Origin: Ralstonia pickettii
Lineage (GTDB): Bacteria > Pseudomonadota > Gammaproteobacteria > Burkholderiales > Burkholderiaceae
Length of the DNA: 64,000 nucleotides
Direction of reading: 5' to 3'
NCBI RefSeq assembly: GCF_016466415.2
Contig: NZ_CP066772.2
Span: 372,001 to 436,000, forward strand
Part shown: positions 45,776-54,346 of the stretch, one piece after another
Layout: each line of letters starts with the position of its first letter
How positions within the stretch are numbered: position 1 is the first letter of the stretch
Notes under the pieces: model-generated
The model's database searches: none
Told to the model about the DNA's origin: nothing
The model's input: the letters and a program-made list of their open reading frames with translations, nothing else
Position numbers and translations under genes: made by a program

Positions 45776-47254
45776 TTAGGCAGGCACCGCGTCCGCATCG
45801 AGCGGAAACACGGGCCGCTGCACCTTCACAAACGGAAAGCGGGTGTAGTCCGAACTCGTCACGCCGCCGCCATCGCACTCCACCACGGCCTTGGCAATCG
45901 GCACGAACACGGGCCGGCAATACATGCGCGACTTCAACAGCACGAAGCGCGCGGCATGCGGGTCCACGCCGATGTGCGTGAAGATGCCGAGGTCCCAATG
46001 CTCCTGCGGCGTCTCCGTGACGACGATCTGCGCCGCGCCGATGTCGAGCAGCGCCGTTCGGCCCATGCGGATGCGCTGGCCCGTATAGGTCGGCCCCGTG
46101 ATGGTGTATTCGCCGTCGCTGATGGCGACAACCTTGCCCGTCAGCGCGCGCGGCACGGGGTAGATGCCGAGCTGCACAAGCGGCACCTTGTCGCCGACCG
46201 GGAGCGTGACCGTGGCACCCTCGCCCGCCTCGATCATCGCCGCGACGGCTTCCGGGTCGCACACCGGCCCGACAGCGATGCCGCTCAAGCCTTGCCGCAA
46301 CGCTTCGTGCAGGACGTGCATGTCGTCGCACGTGCCGCCGGACATGCAGTTGTCGCCATGGTCGAGTAGCAGCACGGGGCCGCTGCCCGGGGCATCGGCC
46401 AACTTGGCTGCGCGCGCGATCGATTCGGTCAACGGTTCGGAGCGGTAGACGAACCCTTCGCGATCCCCCCAGATGGCATCGGCAATGCGTTGCGCCGCGG
46501 CGTCGGCGGCATGTTTGTCGCCGTTGCCGACCACCACGACAGAAAGGCACGGCGCGGCAATGTCCGCCAGCCCGAATCCGGCCAGGATCGACACGGCCAG
46601 CATGCCGTCAGTCTCGGCCTGCTTTGCGAGCGCCACGGCGCGGTGCATCGCGCCTTCGTCGGTGCGGCTGCGCAGGGTATGCGTGACCATCGGCAGGCGG
46701 CGCCACGCGAGCACGGGGTTCGCGCGGCCGGCCAGCTTGTCGAACAGCAAACGGCCGGCGTGCTCCCCGGTTTCGTACATGTCAACGTGCGGATACGTCT
46801 TGAAACTGACTGCGATGTCGGCCAAGTCAATGAACTTCTGCGTGAGATTGCCGTGCAAGTCGAGCGCGACGGCAATTGGGACGTCGGGCACCACCGCGCG
46901 CAGACGTTCAAGCAGATCGCCCTCGCCGTCGTCGCTGTTCTCCGCGACCATCGCGCCGTGCAGGTCGAGCAACAGCGCATCGCACCCAGGCGCCGCCGCG
47001 ACGATGGCGTCGCACAACGTTGTGTACGCCTCGGCAGCGACGCGTCCGCTGGGGTTCGCTCCGGCCACGACGGGCACGACGATTTCGGCGCCCGCCGCCT
47101 CCGCCAGATCAATGAACGCGCCGGCCGCCGTGCGCGTGCCCTTGGCGGCGCGGTACGCGTCGGCGCCGTAGTGCGGATGGAACGATGCCAGCGGTGTCGG
47201 TACCGGTGAGAACGTATTCGTCTCGTGATTGAAGCGGGCGATCAGGATGCGCAT
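45776..47254 (-). CDS. M81-family (MlrC-like) metallopeptidase
   Basis: Zinc-dependent hydrolase of 492 residues of the M81/microcystinase C family. The start RILIARFNHETNTFSP, GANPSGRV, DALLLDLHGAMV and the metal-binding segment ALDLHGNLTQKFID followed by FKTYPHVDMYETGEHAG are clear family marks; DHGDNCMSGGTCDD lies in the second half. MlrC cleaves linearised microcystin peptides, but most homologues lie in transporter loci with unknown substrates. ATG 47254 was chosen from the family start; the longer frame overlaps the next gene. It lies 19 bases after the M20-type amidohydrolase and in line with the Liv transporter, so it probably processes an imported amide. Confidence 0.88.
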   Translation of the reverse strand: MRILIARFNHETNTFSPVPTPLASFHPHYGADAYRAAKGTRTAAGAFIDLAEAAGAEIVVPVVAGANPSGRVAAEAYTTLCDAIVAAAPGCDALLLDLHGAMVAENSDDGEGDLLERLRAVVPDVPIAVALDLHGNLTQKFIDLADIAVSFKTYPHVDMYETGEHAGRLLFDKLAGRANPVLAWRRLPMVTHTLRSRTDEGAMHRAVALAKQAETDGMLAVSILAGFGLADIAAPCLSVVVVGNGDKHAADAAAQRIADAIWGDREGFVYRSEPLTESIARAAKLADAPGSGPVLLLDHGDNCMSGGTCDDMHVLHEALRQGLSGIAVGPVCDPEAVAAMIEAGEGATVTLPVGDKVPLVQLGIYPVPRALTGKVVAISDGEYTITGPTYTGQRIRMGRTALLDIGAAQIVVTETPQEHWDLGIFTHIGVDPHAARFVLLKSRMYCRPVFVPIAKAVVECDGGGVTSSDYTRFPFVKVQRPVFPLDADAVPA

Positions 47255-47273
47255 GAGCGGTCGGGTGATGGTG

Positions 47274-48527
47274 TCAAACGCGGCCAGCGGCCTGCAGCAT
47301 CGCGTGCAGCAGCACGTTGGCCCCGGCTTCAAGATGTTCGGGGCGGGCGTCTTCGATCTCGTTGTGGCTGATGCCGTCCTTGCACGGCACGAAGATCATC
47401 GCGGTGGGGGCCACACGCGCCAGATAGACCGCGTCATGGCCCGCGCCGCTGATCACGTCCATCTCCGACAACCCCAACTGCCGCGCGCCGCTGCGCACCG
47501 CGTTCACCAGCGTGGCGTCAAACGGCTGCGGCGGGAAGTACACGACCTGGCGCAATGCGATGTCGATGCCGCTGCGTGTGCGCAACTCCGCCACCGCCTC
47601 ATGCAGTGCCGCATCCATGTCGGACAACACCGCGTCGTCGGCCGCGCGGAAGTCGATCGTCATCGATACCTGCCCCGGAATCACGTTGCGCGAATCCGGA
47701 TGCACGCTCAGGCAGCCCACCGTGGCGCGCGCATGCGGCGGGCGCTCGAGCGCGATGCGGTTGGCAATGCCGACGAGTTCTGCGGCGGGCAACAACGCAT
47801 CGCGGCGCAGCTCCATCGGCGTGGGGCCGGCGTGCGCTTCCATGCCGGTCAAGACCACGTCGTACCAGCGCTGGCCGAGCGCGCCCGTCACCACGCCGAT
47901 GGTCTTGCCGTGTGCCTCCAGCACCGGCCCTTGTTCGATATGCGCTTCGAAGTAGGCACCGACGGCTCGGCCGCCAACAGACTCACTCCCCGCATAGCCG
48001 ATACTGCGCAGCGCCTCGCCCACGGCCACGCCGTCGCGGTCCTGCGCGGCCAGCACGGCATCCAGCGCAAACTCGCCGATGAACGCGCCGGAGCCCATCA
48101 TCACCGGCACGAAGCGCGAACCTTCTTCGTTGGTCCACACGGCCACTTCGATAGGCGCTTCCGTTTCGATGCCCGCATCGTTGAGCGCGCGCACCACCTC
48201 GATGCCGGCGAACACGCCGTAGTTGCCGTCGAACTTGCCGCCGGTCGGCTGCGTGTCGATGTGGCTGCCGGTCATGACGGGCGGCAGCGCGTTGTTGTGT
48301 CCAGGCCGGCGCGCGAACAGGTTGCCGATGGCGTCCACACGCACGGCGCAGCCTGCGGCTTCGGCCTGTGCAACGAAGAAATCGCGGCCTTGCCGGTCGA
48401 GATCGGTCAACGCGAGGCGGCGCACGCCGCCCTTGGGCGTGGCGCCGATGCGCGCCTGCTGCATGAGCGTGTCCCACAGGCGTGCGCCGTTGATGCGCAA
48501 AGTGGTGTCGAGTTGCGTGGTCGTCAT
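47274..48527 (-). CDS. M20-type amidohydrolase (N-carbamoyl-L-amino-acid hydrolase / allantoate amidohydrolase family)
   Basis: Binuclear metal amidohydrolase of 417 residues. Ligands are visible in order: His in TGSHIDTQP, bridging Asp in GGKFDGNYGV, Glu in TNEEGSRF, His in EAHIEQGP, and the last His in DGISHNEIE; substrate-binding segments such as GMEAHAGPTPM and VHPDSRNVIPG follow the family. Members hydrolyse N-carbamoyl amino acids, allantoate or ureidoglycolate. It lies between the MlrC-like gene and livF, suggesting joint degradation of an imported ureide or carbamoyl/acyl amino acid. Confidence 0.87.
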   Translation of the reverse strand: MTTTQLDTTLRINGARLWDTLMQQARIGATPKGGVRRLALTDLDRQGRDFFVAQAEAAGCAVRVDAIGNLFARRPGHNNALPPVMTGSHIDTQPTGGKFDGNYGVFAGIEVVRALNDAGIETEAPIEVAVWTNEEGSRFVPVMMGSGAFIGEFALDAVLAAQDRDGVAVGEALRSIGYAGSESVGGRAVGAYFEAHIEQGPVLEAHGKTIGVVTGALGQRWYDVVLTGMEAHAGPTPMELRRDALLPAAELVGIANRIALERPPHARATVGCLSVHPDSRNVIPGQVSMTIDFRAADDAVLSDMDAALHEAVAELRTRSGIDIALRQVVYFPPQPFDATLVNAVRSGARQLGLSEMDVISGAGHDAVYLARVAPTAMIFVPCKDGISHNEIEDARPEHLEAGANVLLHAMLQAAGRV

Positions 48528-48538
48528 GATGTGTACGT

Positions 48539-49255
48539 TTAAGCGGCCAGGCCGACGCCGAGGTAGCGGTCCTTGATGGCGTCGTCGGCGCGGAAGGCTT
48601 CGTTGGTGCCGGTGTAGACCACGCGGCCCTGTTCGATGATCACGTGGCGATCGGCGAGCTGCGTGCAGACTTCGAGGTTCTGTTCGACCAGCAGGATGGA
48701 TACGCCCGCCTGCTTGATGACCTTCAGCTGCGCGACGATCTCCTCCACGATGACGGGGGCCAGACCTTCGACCGGCTCGTCGAGCATCAGCAGGCGCGGG
48801 TGGTTCATGAGCGCGCGGCCGATGGCGAGCATCTGCTGCTCGCCGCCCGATAGGTTGGCGCCACCGTTACGCCGCCGCTCATGCAGTCGCGGGAAGATGC
48901 GATAGATGTCAGCCAGCTGCCACGGAGAATCGCGCCGCGCGCCGAGCTTCAGGTTCTCTTCTACCGTCAGCAGCTTGAAGATGCCGCGATGCTCCGGCAC
49001 CAGGCACAGGCCCTGCGCGGCAATGCGGTGCGGCGGCTGCCCAGCGATGTCCTTGCCACGAAAACGCACTTGCCCGCCGCGCGGCGTGACGACGCCGGCA
49101 ATCGCTTTGAGCGTGGTCGATTTTCCAGCGCCATTGCGGCCGAGCAGCGTCACCAGTTCGCCCTCGCCCACCGTGAGCGCCACGCCCTGCAGCACGTGGC
49201 TCTTGCCGTAATAGCCGTGGAGGTCTGCAACGTCGAGAATCGCCGTCGTCGTCAT
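48539..49255 (-). CDS. livF: Branched-chain amino-acid-type ABC importer, ATP-binding protein LivF
   Basis: A 238-residue ABC ATPase of the LivF type. Walker A is GRNGAGKSTTLKA (about residues 38-50), LVPEHRGIFKLLTVEEN is the LivF-like Q-loop region, the signature is LSGGEQQMLAIGRAL and Walker B is RLLMLDEP. Its start overlaps the livG stop as ATGA and has GGGAGG upstream. Last transporter gene before the amidohydrolase; the gap of 11 bases suggests one transcript. Confidence 0.93.
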   Translation of the reverse strand: MTTTAILDVADLHGYYGKSHVLQGVALTVGEGELVTLLGRNGAGKSTTLKAIAGVVTPRGGQVRFRGKDIAGQPPHRIAAQGLCLVPEHRGIFKLLTVEENLKLGARRDSPWQLADIYRIFPRLHERRRNGGANLSGGEQQMLAIGRALMNHPRLLMLDEPVEGLAPVIVEEIVAQLKVIKQAGVSILLVEQNLEVCTQLADRHVIIEQGRVVYTGTNEAFRADDAIKDRYLGVGLAA

Positions 49256-50022
49256 GCTTTACCTCCCGTGATCATGTTGCCGAGATACGCGGCGCGCACG
49301 CGCGGATCCGCCCGCACGGCATCGGGCGTGCCCTCCATGAGCACCTTGCCCTGCTGCATGACGGTGATCATGTCGGAGATGTCCATCACGATGTCCATGT
49401 TGTGTTCGATCAGCACGACCGTGTGATCCTGCGCGAGGCCGCGAATGAGCGCCTTCATGGCGGGCAGGTCGTCCACGCCCATGCCGGAGGTGGGTTCATC
49501 CAGGAAGATCGCGCGCGGGTTGGCGGCCAGCGCCATGCCCACTTCCAGCCGGCGCTGCTGGCCGTGCGAAAGGACGGCGGCCGGCGTGTCGGCCAGGCGC
49601 GGCAATTCAAGCCGATCGAGCACGCGGTCGACCGTGTCGGCGCAGGCCAGCTCGCCCTGCGGCAGGCGCCAGCCGTGCAGGGCACGACGCGGCGTGGTGC
49701 CGAGTGCGGCGAGGCGCAGGTTCTCACGCACGGAAAGGCTCGGGAACAGGCTCGTCACCTGGAACGAACGCGCAATGCCACGCTGCACACGCTGGTAGTC
49801 GGCTTCACGCGTCACGTCGTGGCCATCGAAAACGATGGTGCCGCTGGTGATCATGCGTGTGCCCGTGAGCATGTGGAACAGCGTGGTCTTGCCCGCGCCG
49901 TTGGGCCCGATGACGGAATGGACCGTGCCGGGCATCACACGCAAGTCAACGCCGCCCAGTGCGGTGAACTTGCCGTACTGCTTGACGATGCCGGCGGCCT
50001 GGAGGATGGGCGTGGTGGTCAT
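49252..50022 (-). CDS. livG: Branched-chain amino-acid-type ABC importer, ATP-binding protein LivG
   Basis: A 256-residue ABC ATPase. Walker A is GPNGAGKTTLFHML, FQVTSLFPSLSVRENL is the LivG Q-loop region, the signature is LSHGQQRRLEVGMAL and Walker B is AIFLDEPTSGMG, followed by the switch His in VLIEHNMD. ATG 50022 overlaps the livM stop (ATGA). A longer open frame reading through livM upstream is a shadow, not a fusion. Confidence 0.93.
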   Translation of the reverse strand: MTTTPILQAAGIVKQYGKFTALGGVDLRVMPGTVHSVIGPNGAGKTTLFHMLTGTRMITSGTIVFDGHDVTREADYQRVQRGIARSFQVTSLFPSLSVRENLRLAALGTTPRRALHGWRLPQGELACADTVDRVLDRLELPRLADTPAAVLSHGQQRRLEVGMALAANPRAIFLDEPTSGMGVDDLPAMKALIRGLAQDHTVVLIEHNMDIVMDISDMITVMQQGKVLMEGTPDAVRADPRVRAAYLGNMITGGKA

Positions 50023-50990
50023 GCGCGCTCCTCCTGCACCGCGGGTGCCTGACGCGGTGCGCGCACGCGCTGCCACAGCTTCTGCCCGAGCCCGAACAGC
50101 CCGCGCTGCATGAACAGGCTCACCGCAATCAAGAGGAAGCCCAGCAGCATCAGCCAGCGCGGCCACAGGCTGGAGAGCCAGTCCGACAGCAACACATAGA
50201 ACGCTGCGCCCAACACCGAGGCAAACACGTTGCCCGTGCCGCCGATCACGGTCATCACCAGAATCATCTCGCTGACGTGGTAGTCGATATTGGCCAGCGG
50301 CGCGATGCCCGTGAGCATGGCGTGCAAGGCGCCCGCCAGCCCCGTCACCGCACCGGAGATGACAAACGCGAGCAGCTTGAAGGCGCGCACGTTGTAGCCG
50401 ACGGCGAGCGCACGTTCTTCGTTGTCGCGAATGGCCAGCAGCGTGCGGCCAAACACCGATTCCGTCACACGCTGCACGAGGAAGAACACGACGAGGAACA
50501 GCGCCGCGACAAACGCGTAGAACGCCCACGGTGACGCCGCAAACGCCGGACGCGGAATGTCCAGCAGGCCGTTGTCTCCGCCTGTGAGCGACGGCGTGGT
50601 GTAGGCCAGGAAATAGAACATCTGCGAGAAGGCCAGCGTCAGCATGACGAAGTACGTGCCGCGCTGGCGGATGGCAAACCAGCCGACCACCGCCGCCACG
50701 ACCGCGCCCACCACCACGGCCAGGACAAGCGCCACCGGCATCGGCAGCGCCAGTTGTGTGAGGCCGATGCCCACGGCATAGCTGCCGAGCCCGAAGAAGA
50801 TGCCTTGCCCGAACGACAGCAGCCCCGTGTAGCCGAGCAGCACGTTGCAGGCCATCACCGCCATCGCGTAGACGAGCACTTCGGTGGCCAATGTGCCGGA
50901 CGTCAGCACCAGCGGCAGCAGCAACGTCACGCCCAGCGCCAGCCACCAGAAGCGATGACGCGAAATTCCATTGAATGCGGCTTGCATCAT
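50019..50990 (-). CDS. livM: Branched-chain amino-acid-type ABC importer, permease LivM
   Basis: Inner-membrane permease of 323 residues with about nine helices. NVLLGYTGLLSFGQGIFFGLGSYAVG, RQRGTYFVMLTLAFSQMFYF and LLAIRDNEERALAVGYNV (the EAA-like coupling loop) are LivM hallmarks. Start ATG 50990 overlaps the livH stop (ATGA), with ATG 50987 directly after; GGGGAGGGG precedes them. Confidence 0.93.
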   Translation of the reverse strand: MMQAAFNGISRHRFWWLALGVTLLLPLVLTSGTLATEVLVYAMAVMACNVLLGYTGLLSFGQGIFFGLGSYAVGIGLTQLALPMPVALVLAVVVGAVVAAVVGWFAIRQRGTYFVMLTLAFSQMFYFLAYTTPSLTGGDNGLLDIPRPAFAASPWAFYAFVAALFLVVFFLVQRVTESVFGRTLLAIRDNEERALAVGYNVRAFKLLAFVISGAVTGLAGALHAMLTGIAPLANIDYHVSEMILVMTVIGGTGNVFASVLGAAFYVLLSDWLSSLWPRWLMLLGFLLIAVSLFMQRGLFGLGQKLWQRVRAPRQAPAVQEERA

Positions 50991-51844
50991 CCCCTCCCCA
51001 GCAGGCCGTGCGGGCGCAGCAGCAGCACGGCCGCCATCGCCACGTAGATCATCAGCCGCGCGCCCTCGGGCCACAGCGTGCTCATCAGGCTCTGCACGAT
51101 GCCGACCAGCAGGCCGCCAACCAGCGCCCCCGCAAAGCTACCCATGCCGCCCACCACCACAACCACGAAGGCGACGCCGAGGGCCTCCACGCCCATGAAG
51201 GGCTCCGCGCCGCGAATGGGCGCAGCCAGCACACCGGCCACCGCCGCCGTCGCCGCGCCCAGTGCAAACATCAAGCTGAACAGGCGGAATACGTTGATGC
51301 CGAGCAGCGAGACCATCTCGGTCGATTCACTGCCCGCGCGCACCGCGCTGCCCAGGCGCGTGCCCTCCAGCAGCCACCACAGCGCGAGCGCCAGCACGGC
51401 GGTAAAACCGATGACGAACAGGCGGTATTTCGGGTAGACGAAATCGCCCCACATCACCACGCCCTGCAAGGCATCGGGCGCCGGTACATCCACGCCCAGC
51501 GGCCCCCACGCCACGATGATGAGTTCCTGCACGACCAAGGCCAGACCCACGGTGACGAGGATGTGGAATTCGTGCGCCTGCGCGTAGACGTGGCGCAGCA
51601 GCACTTTCTCCGTCACCCAGGCCAGCGCGCCGATGACGATGGGCGCAAGCACGAGCGCCAGCCAGAAATCCATGCCCATCTGCAGGGCCTGGAAGCAGAG
51701 ATACGCGCCCAGCGCATAAAACGCGCCGTGGGCGAAATTGACGAAGCGCAACAGCCCGAAGATGATCGACAGCCCTACCGCCAGCAGAAAGTAGAGCATG
51801 CCGATCCCCACGCCGTTGACGACCTGGAGCAGGTAGACATTCAT
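50987..51844 (-). CDS. livH: Branched-chain amino-acid-type ABC importer, permease LivH
   Basis: Inner-membrane permease of 285 residues, about eight helices. VNGVGIGMLYFLLAVGLSIIFGLLRFVNFAHGAFYALGAY at the N-terminus and VRAGSESTEMVSLLGINV, the coupling loop, are diagnostic. It is followed by livM with a 4-base overlap. The gene begins 84 bases after livK; nothing distinctive is seen in that gap. Confidence 0.93.
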   Translation of the reverse strand: MNVYLLQVVNGVGIGMLYFLLAVGLSIIFGLLRFVNFAHGAFYALGAYLCFQALQMGMDFWLALVLAPIVIGALAWVTEKVLLRHVYAQAHEFHILVTVGLALVVQELIIVAWGPLGVDVPAPDALQGVVMWGDFVYPKYRLFVIGFTAVLALALWWLLEGTRLGSAVRAGSESTEMVSLLGINVFRLFSLMFALGAATAAVAGVLAAPIRGAEPFMGVEALGVAFVVVVVGGMGSFAGALVGGLLVGIVQSLMSTLWPEGARLMIYVAMAAVLLLRPHGLLGRG

Positions 51845-51928
51845 TGCGTTGACCGAAATGGCACTCAGGAAGACAAGCGCCCGTGCTTCAACAGCTGAAG
51901 CCAGCCGGGCGTGCGGCAGATCAGACCC

Positions 51929-53128
51929 TCAGGCCAGCTTGCAGTGCGTCTGTTCGACCGGCAGGAAGGCCTTGCCGACGGCGACCACTTCGGCAAAGTC
52001 GTCCTTGTCCTTCATGCGGCTCTTGGGCTTGCCCTTGAGCAGGTAGTAGTTCTTGAGCACCTGGTGGTCGGCCGCGCGAATTTCTTCGGGGCCCGTCAGG
52101 CCGTCGTACTTCATGCCCTGCAGCGCGGCAATCACGGCCTTCGGATCGGCGCTGCCGGCCTTGGCCATCGCGTCGAGCAGGATCTTGGTGCAGGTGTACG
52201 AGCCTGCCAGGCTGTAGTTCGGGTTGGTCTTGAACGCCGCCTGCGTGCGCTTGACCAGATCGCGGTTGGCGGGCGTATCGACGTCGTGCCAGTACTGCGC
52301 GCCGAAGTACACGCCATCGCACAGGTCGGCGCCGAGCGATTCGAACTGCTCCAGGCCAGACGCCCACGCCACCAGGATCGTCGTGTTCTTCTTCATGCCG
52401 AAGCTCACCGCCTGGCGCAGCGTGTCGGACGATTGCGAACCGAAGTTCAGGATCAGCAGCACGTCGGGCTTGGCGGCCATCGCGTTGGTCAGGTAGCCGC
52501 TGAATTCCTTCTCGGTGAGCGCGTGATAGCTGTTGCCCACATGCTCGATGCCCTTTTCCTTGAAGATGTTCTTGGCCGCGGAGAGCAACCCGTCGCCAAA
52601 CACGTATTGCGGCGTGATGGTGTACCAGCGCTTGGCCTTGGGCATCGACTCGATGAGCGGGCGCACGGTGCGCTCGATGGCGCCGTATGTGGGCACCGAC
52701 CAGCGGAAGGTCGCGCGGTTGCAGTCCTTGCCGGTAATTTCATCGGCGCCCGCGGTCGTGATGAACACCCCGCCGAACTTCTCCGCCTCCTTGCCCATCG
52801 CGAGCGACTCGGACGACAGGATGCCGCCCGCGAAGTAGCGCGCGTTCTTCTGCTGCGCGAGTTCCTGGACCTTGCGCACGGCCGTGGCCGGCTTGCCTTC
52901 GGTGTCGAGCACGCTATACGCCAGCGGGCGGCCCAGCACCTTGCCGTATTGCTCCACGGCCAGCTTCATGCCCAGGTCGGCGAATTTGCCGTTGGCGGCA
53001 AACGGGCCGGACATCGGCACCGGACAGCCCAGTTCAATGGCATCGGCAGCCCACGCAGAACGGGCCTGCAGCAGCGACGCGGGCACGGCGGACAGCGCCG
53101 CCAGTTTGAGCAAATCTCGACGATTCAA
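51929..53128 (-). CDS. livK: Liv-type substrate-binding protein with twin-arginine signal
   Basis: Periplasmic binding protein of 399 residues (type I fold) for the Liv-type importer. The start is an unusual TTG at 53128: GAGGAG lies 6 bases upstream and no ATG occurs near. The N-terminus NRRDLLKLAALSA then ends in RSAWA, a twin-arginine signal peptide. Mature features include ELGCPVPMSGPFAANGKFADLGMKLAVEQ and VFGDGLLSAAKNIF. First gene of the livK-H-M-G-F operon, divergent from a GntR regulator. Its ligand may not be a branched-chain amino acid; neighbouring hydrolases suggest an amide, ureide or peptide. Confidence 0.9.
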   Translation of the reverse strand: MNRRDLLKLAALSAVPASLLQARSAWAADAIELGCPVPMSGPFAANGKFADLGMKLAVEQYGKVLGRPLAYSVLDTEGKPATAVRKVQELAQQKNARYFAGGILSSESLAMGKEAEKFGGVFITTAGADEITGKDCNRATFRWSVPTYGAIERTVRPLIESMPKAKRWYTITPQYVFGDGLLSAAKNIFKEKGIEHVGNSYHALTEKEFSGYLTNAMAAKPDVLLILNFGSQSSDTLRQAVSFGMKKNTTILVAWASGLEQFESLGADLCDGVYFGAQYWHDVDTPANRDLVKRTQAAFKTNPNYSLAGSYTCTKILLDAMAKAGSADPKAVIAALQGMKYDGLTGPEEIRAADHQVLKNYYLLKGKPKSRMKDKDDFAEVVAVGKAFLPVEQTHCKLA

Positions 53129-53484
53129 AGCGCACTCCTCAAGTTCGTGTGAATACAGAACAGCGCTCGGAGCCACCACGGGCGGCAGCTTCCTCCTGGC
53201 CTTGACCGGCGAGGTTTTCGCCGACCATCACGCCGAGCAAGAACCAGACCAGTTTTTTTATATTTGTTATGATAAATAGGCGAAATCATCATAGAAGCCG
53301 CATCGGCGATGCGTCAACGGCAAAGGCGTCGGTGTTTACTCCAAGGTGTGCGACACGGCCGCCGCGCACGACGATGTGGAAAACCGGTGCGCACGCACGA
53401 TTGCGGGGCACACATGCACCACGCTTGCCAGTCGGCACGACGCGGCCCCGCAGTTAGAATGCGCGCAACAAGGAACGGACATCC
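53129..53484. promoter_or_regulatory. Divergent livK/gntR control region
   Basis: A 356-base gap without a credible gene. It contains an AT-rich patch (about 53252-53295) with an imperfect palindrome at 53261-53278, listed separately. The remainder is ordinary GC-rich sequence. Both promoters are presumably here. Confidence 0.5.
53261..53278. promoter_or_regulatory. Candidate GntR/FadR-type operator
   Basis: TATTTGTTATGATAAATA is an imperfect 18-base inverted repeat (7 of 9 base pairs match, perfect outer 5) in the AT-rich core of the livK/gntR gap. FadR-family regulators bind short A+T-flanked palindromes of this size. It is 133 bases upstream of livK. Confidence 0.4.
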
Positions 53485-54342
53485 ATGGCCACACTCGGAT
53501 CAGGCAAGACGGCGTCGATCGGCATCCGCAAGCAAAAGCGCGCCGACCTCGTTGCCGAAGAACTCAAGCGGCTGATCACGCAGCGCAACCTCAAGCCCGG
53601 CGACAAGCTGCCGCAGGAGATCAAGCTGCAGGAGACCTTCGGAGTCAGCAAGGGCACCATCCGCGAAGCGCTCAAGTCATTGGAGGTGCAGGGGCTGGTG
53701 AGCGTGAGCACGGGGCCCGCCGGCGGCGGCACCATCGTCGAGGTGCCGTTGGACCGCACGTTCCAGCTCATGCAGAACTATCTGTTCTTCAAGGACATCG
53801 GCATTGCAGACGTCTACACCGTGCGCTGCCTGCTTGAGCCTGAACTGGCCGCGGGCGCGGTGCCGCATCTGACCGAAGACGATTTCCGCGCGCTCGAGCA
53901 CACCATCGACCTCTGCGACCCAGCGTCGACCAAAGCCGCTGCGCCACTCGACCAGCGTCAGGAAGATCTGAGCTTTCACGACATCCTGGCCGCGGCCAAT
54001 CCCAACCCGATGCTGCGGTTCTGCTGCGAGTTGATCAACGAGATGATTCGGCAGCTCGTGGTGTTCGGTAACGAAACCTCGCCGAAGGACCACGCGAAGT
54101 TCGGCGCCTCCAACGTGAAGTTCCACCGGCAGATTCTGGATGCGGCCCGCGCGCGCGACGCCGACACCGTGCGCGCGCTCATGAGTACGCACATGGACGA
54201 CTGCACGCATCACGTCACGCGCATGAAGGGCCGCGTGCACGGCCGCCTCGTGCTCGACTCAGAGATGCCGCGCCGCCATCGGCCACTGATCGACGATCAC
54301 GACGACAGCGGCCACAGCGACCACAGCGAAGACCGCGTGTGA
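53485..54342 (+). CDS. GntR-family regulator, FadR (FCD) subfamily
   Basis: A 285-residue regulator with an N-terminal winged helix (LKPGDKLPQEIKLQETFGVSKGTIREALKSLEVQGLV, about residues 36-72) and a C-terminal all-helical FCD ligand domain (DLSFHDILAAANPNPML and NVKFHRQILDAARARDAD carrying metal-binding His residues). The C-terminal tail is unusually His/Asp-rich (RRHRPLIDDHDDSGHSDHSED), which might bind metal. It is divergent from livK and is the likely regulator of the Liv/MlrC/amidohydrolase operon. The ATG is preceded by AAGGAACGG at about 9 bases. Convergent with cynS, 4 bases apart. Confidence 0.88.
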   Translation: MATLGSGKTASIGIRKQKRADLVAEELKRLITQRNLKPGDKLPQEIKLQETFGVSKGTIREALKSLEVQGLVSVSTGPAGGGTIVEVPLDRTFQLMQNYLFFKDIGIADVYTVRCLLEPELAAGAVPHLTEDDFRALEHTIDLCDPASTKAAAPLDQRQEDLSFHDILAAANPNPMLRFCCELINEMIRQLVVFGNETSPKDHAKFGASNVKFHRQILDAARARDADTVRALMSTHMDDCTHHVTRMKGRVHGRLVLDSEMPRRHRPLIDDHDDSGHSDHSEDRV

Positions 54343-54346
54343 CGGT

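Noticed and set aside
50023-50946. Apparent fusion of livG with an upstream 300-residue domain
   Set aside because: The upstream part is out of frame with livM, which is clearly real; livG has its own ATGA-coupled start at 50022.
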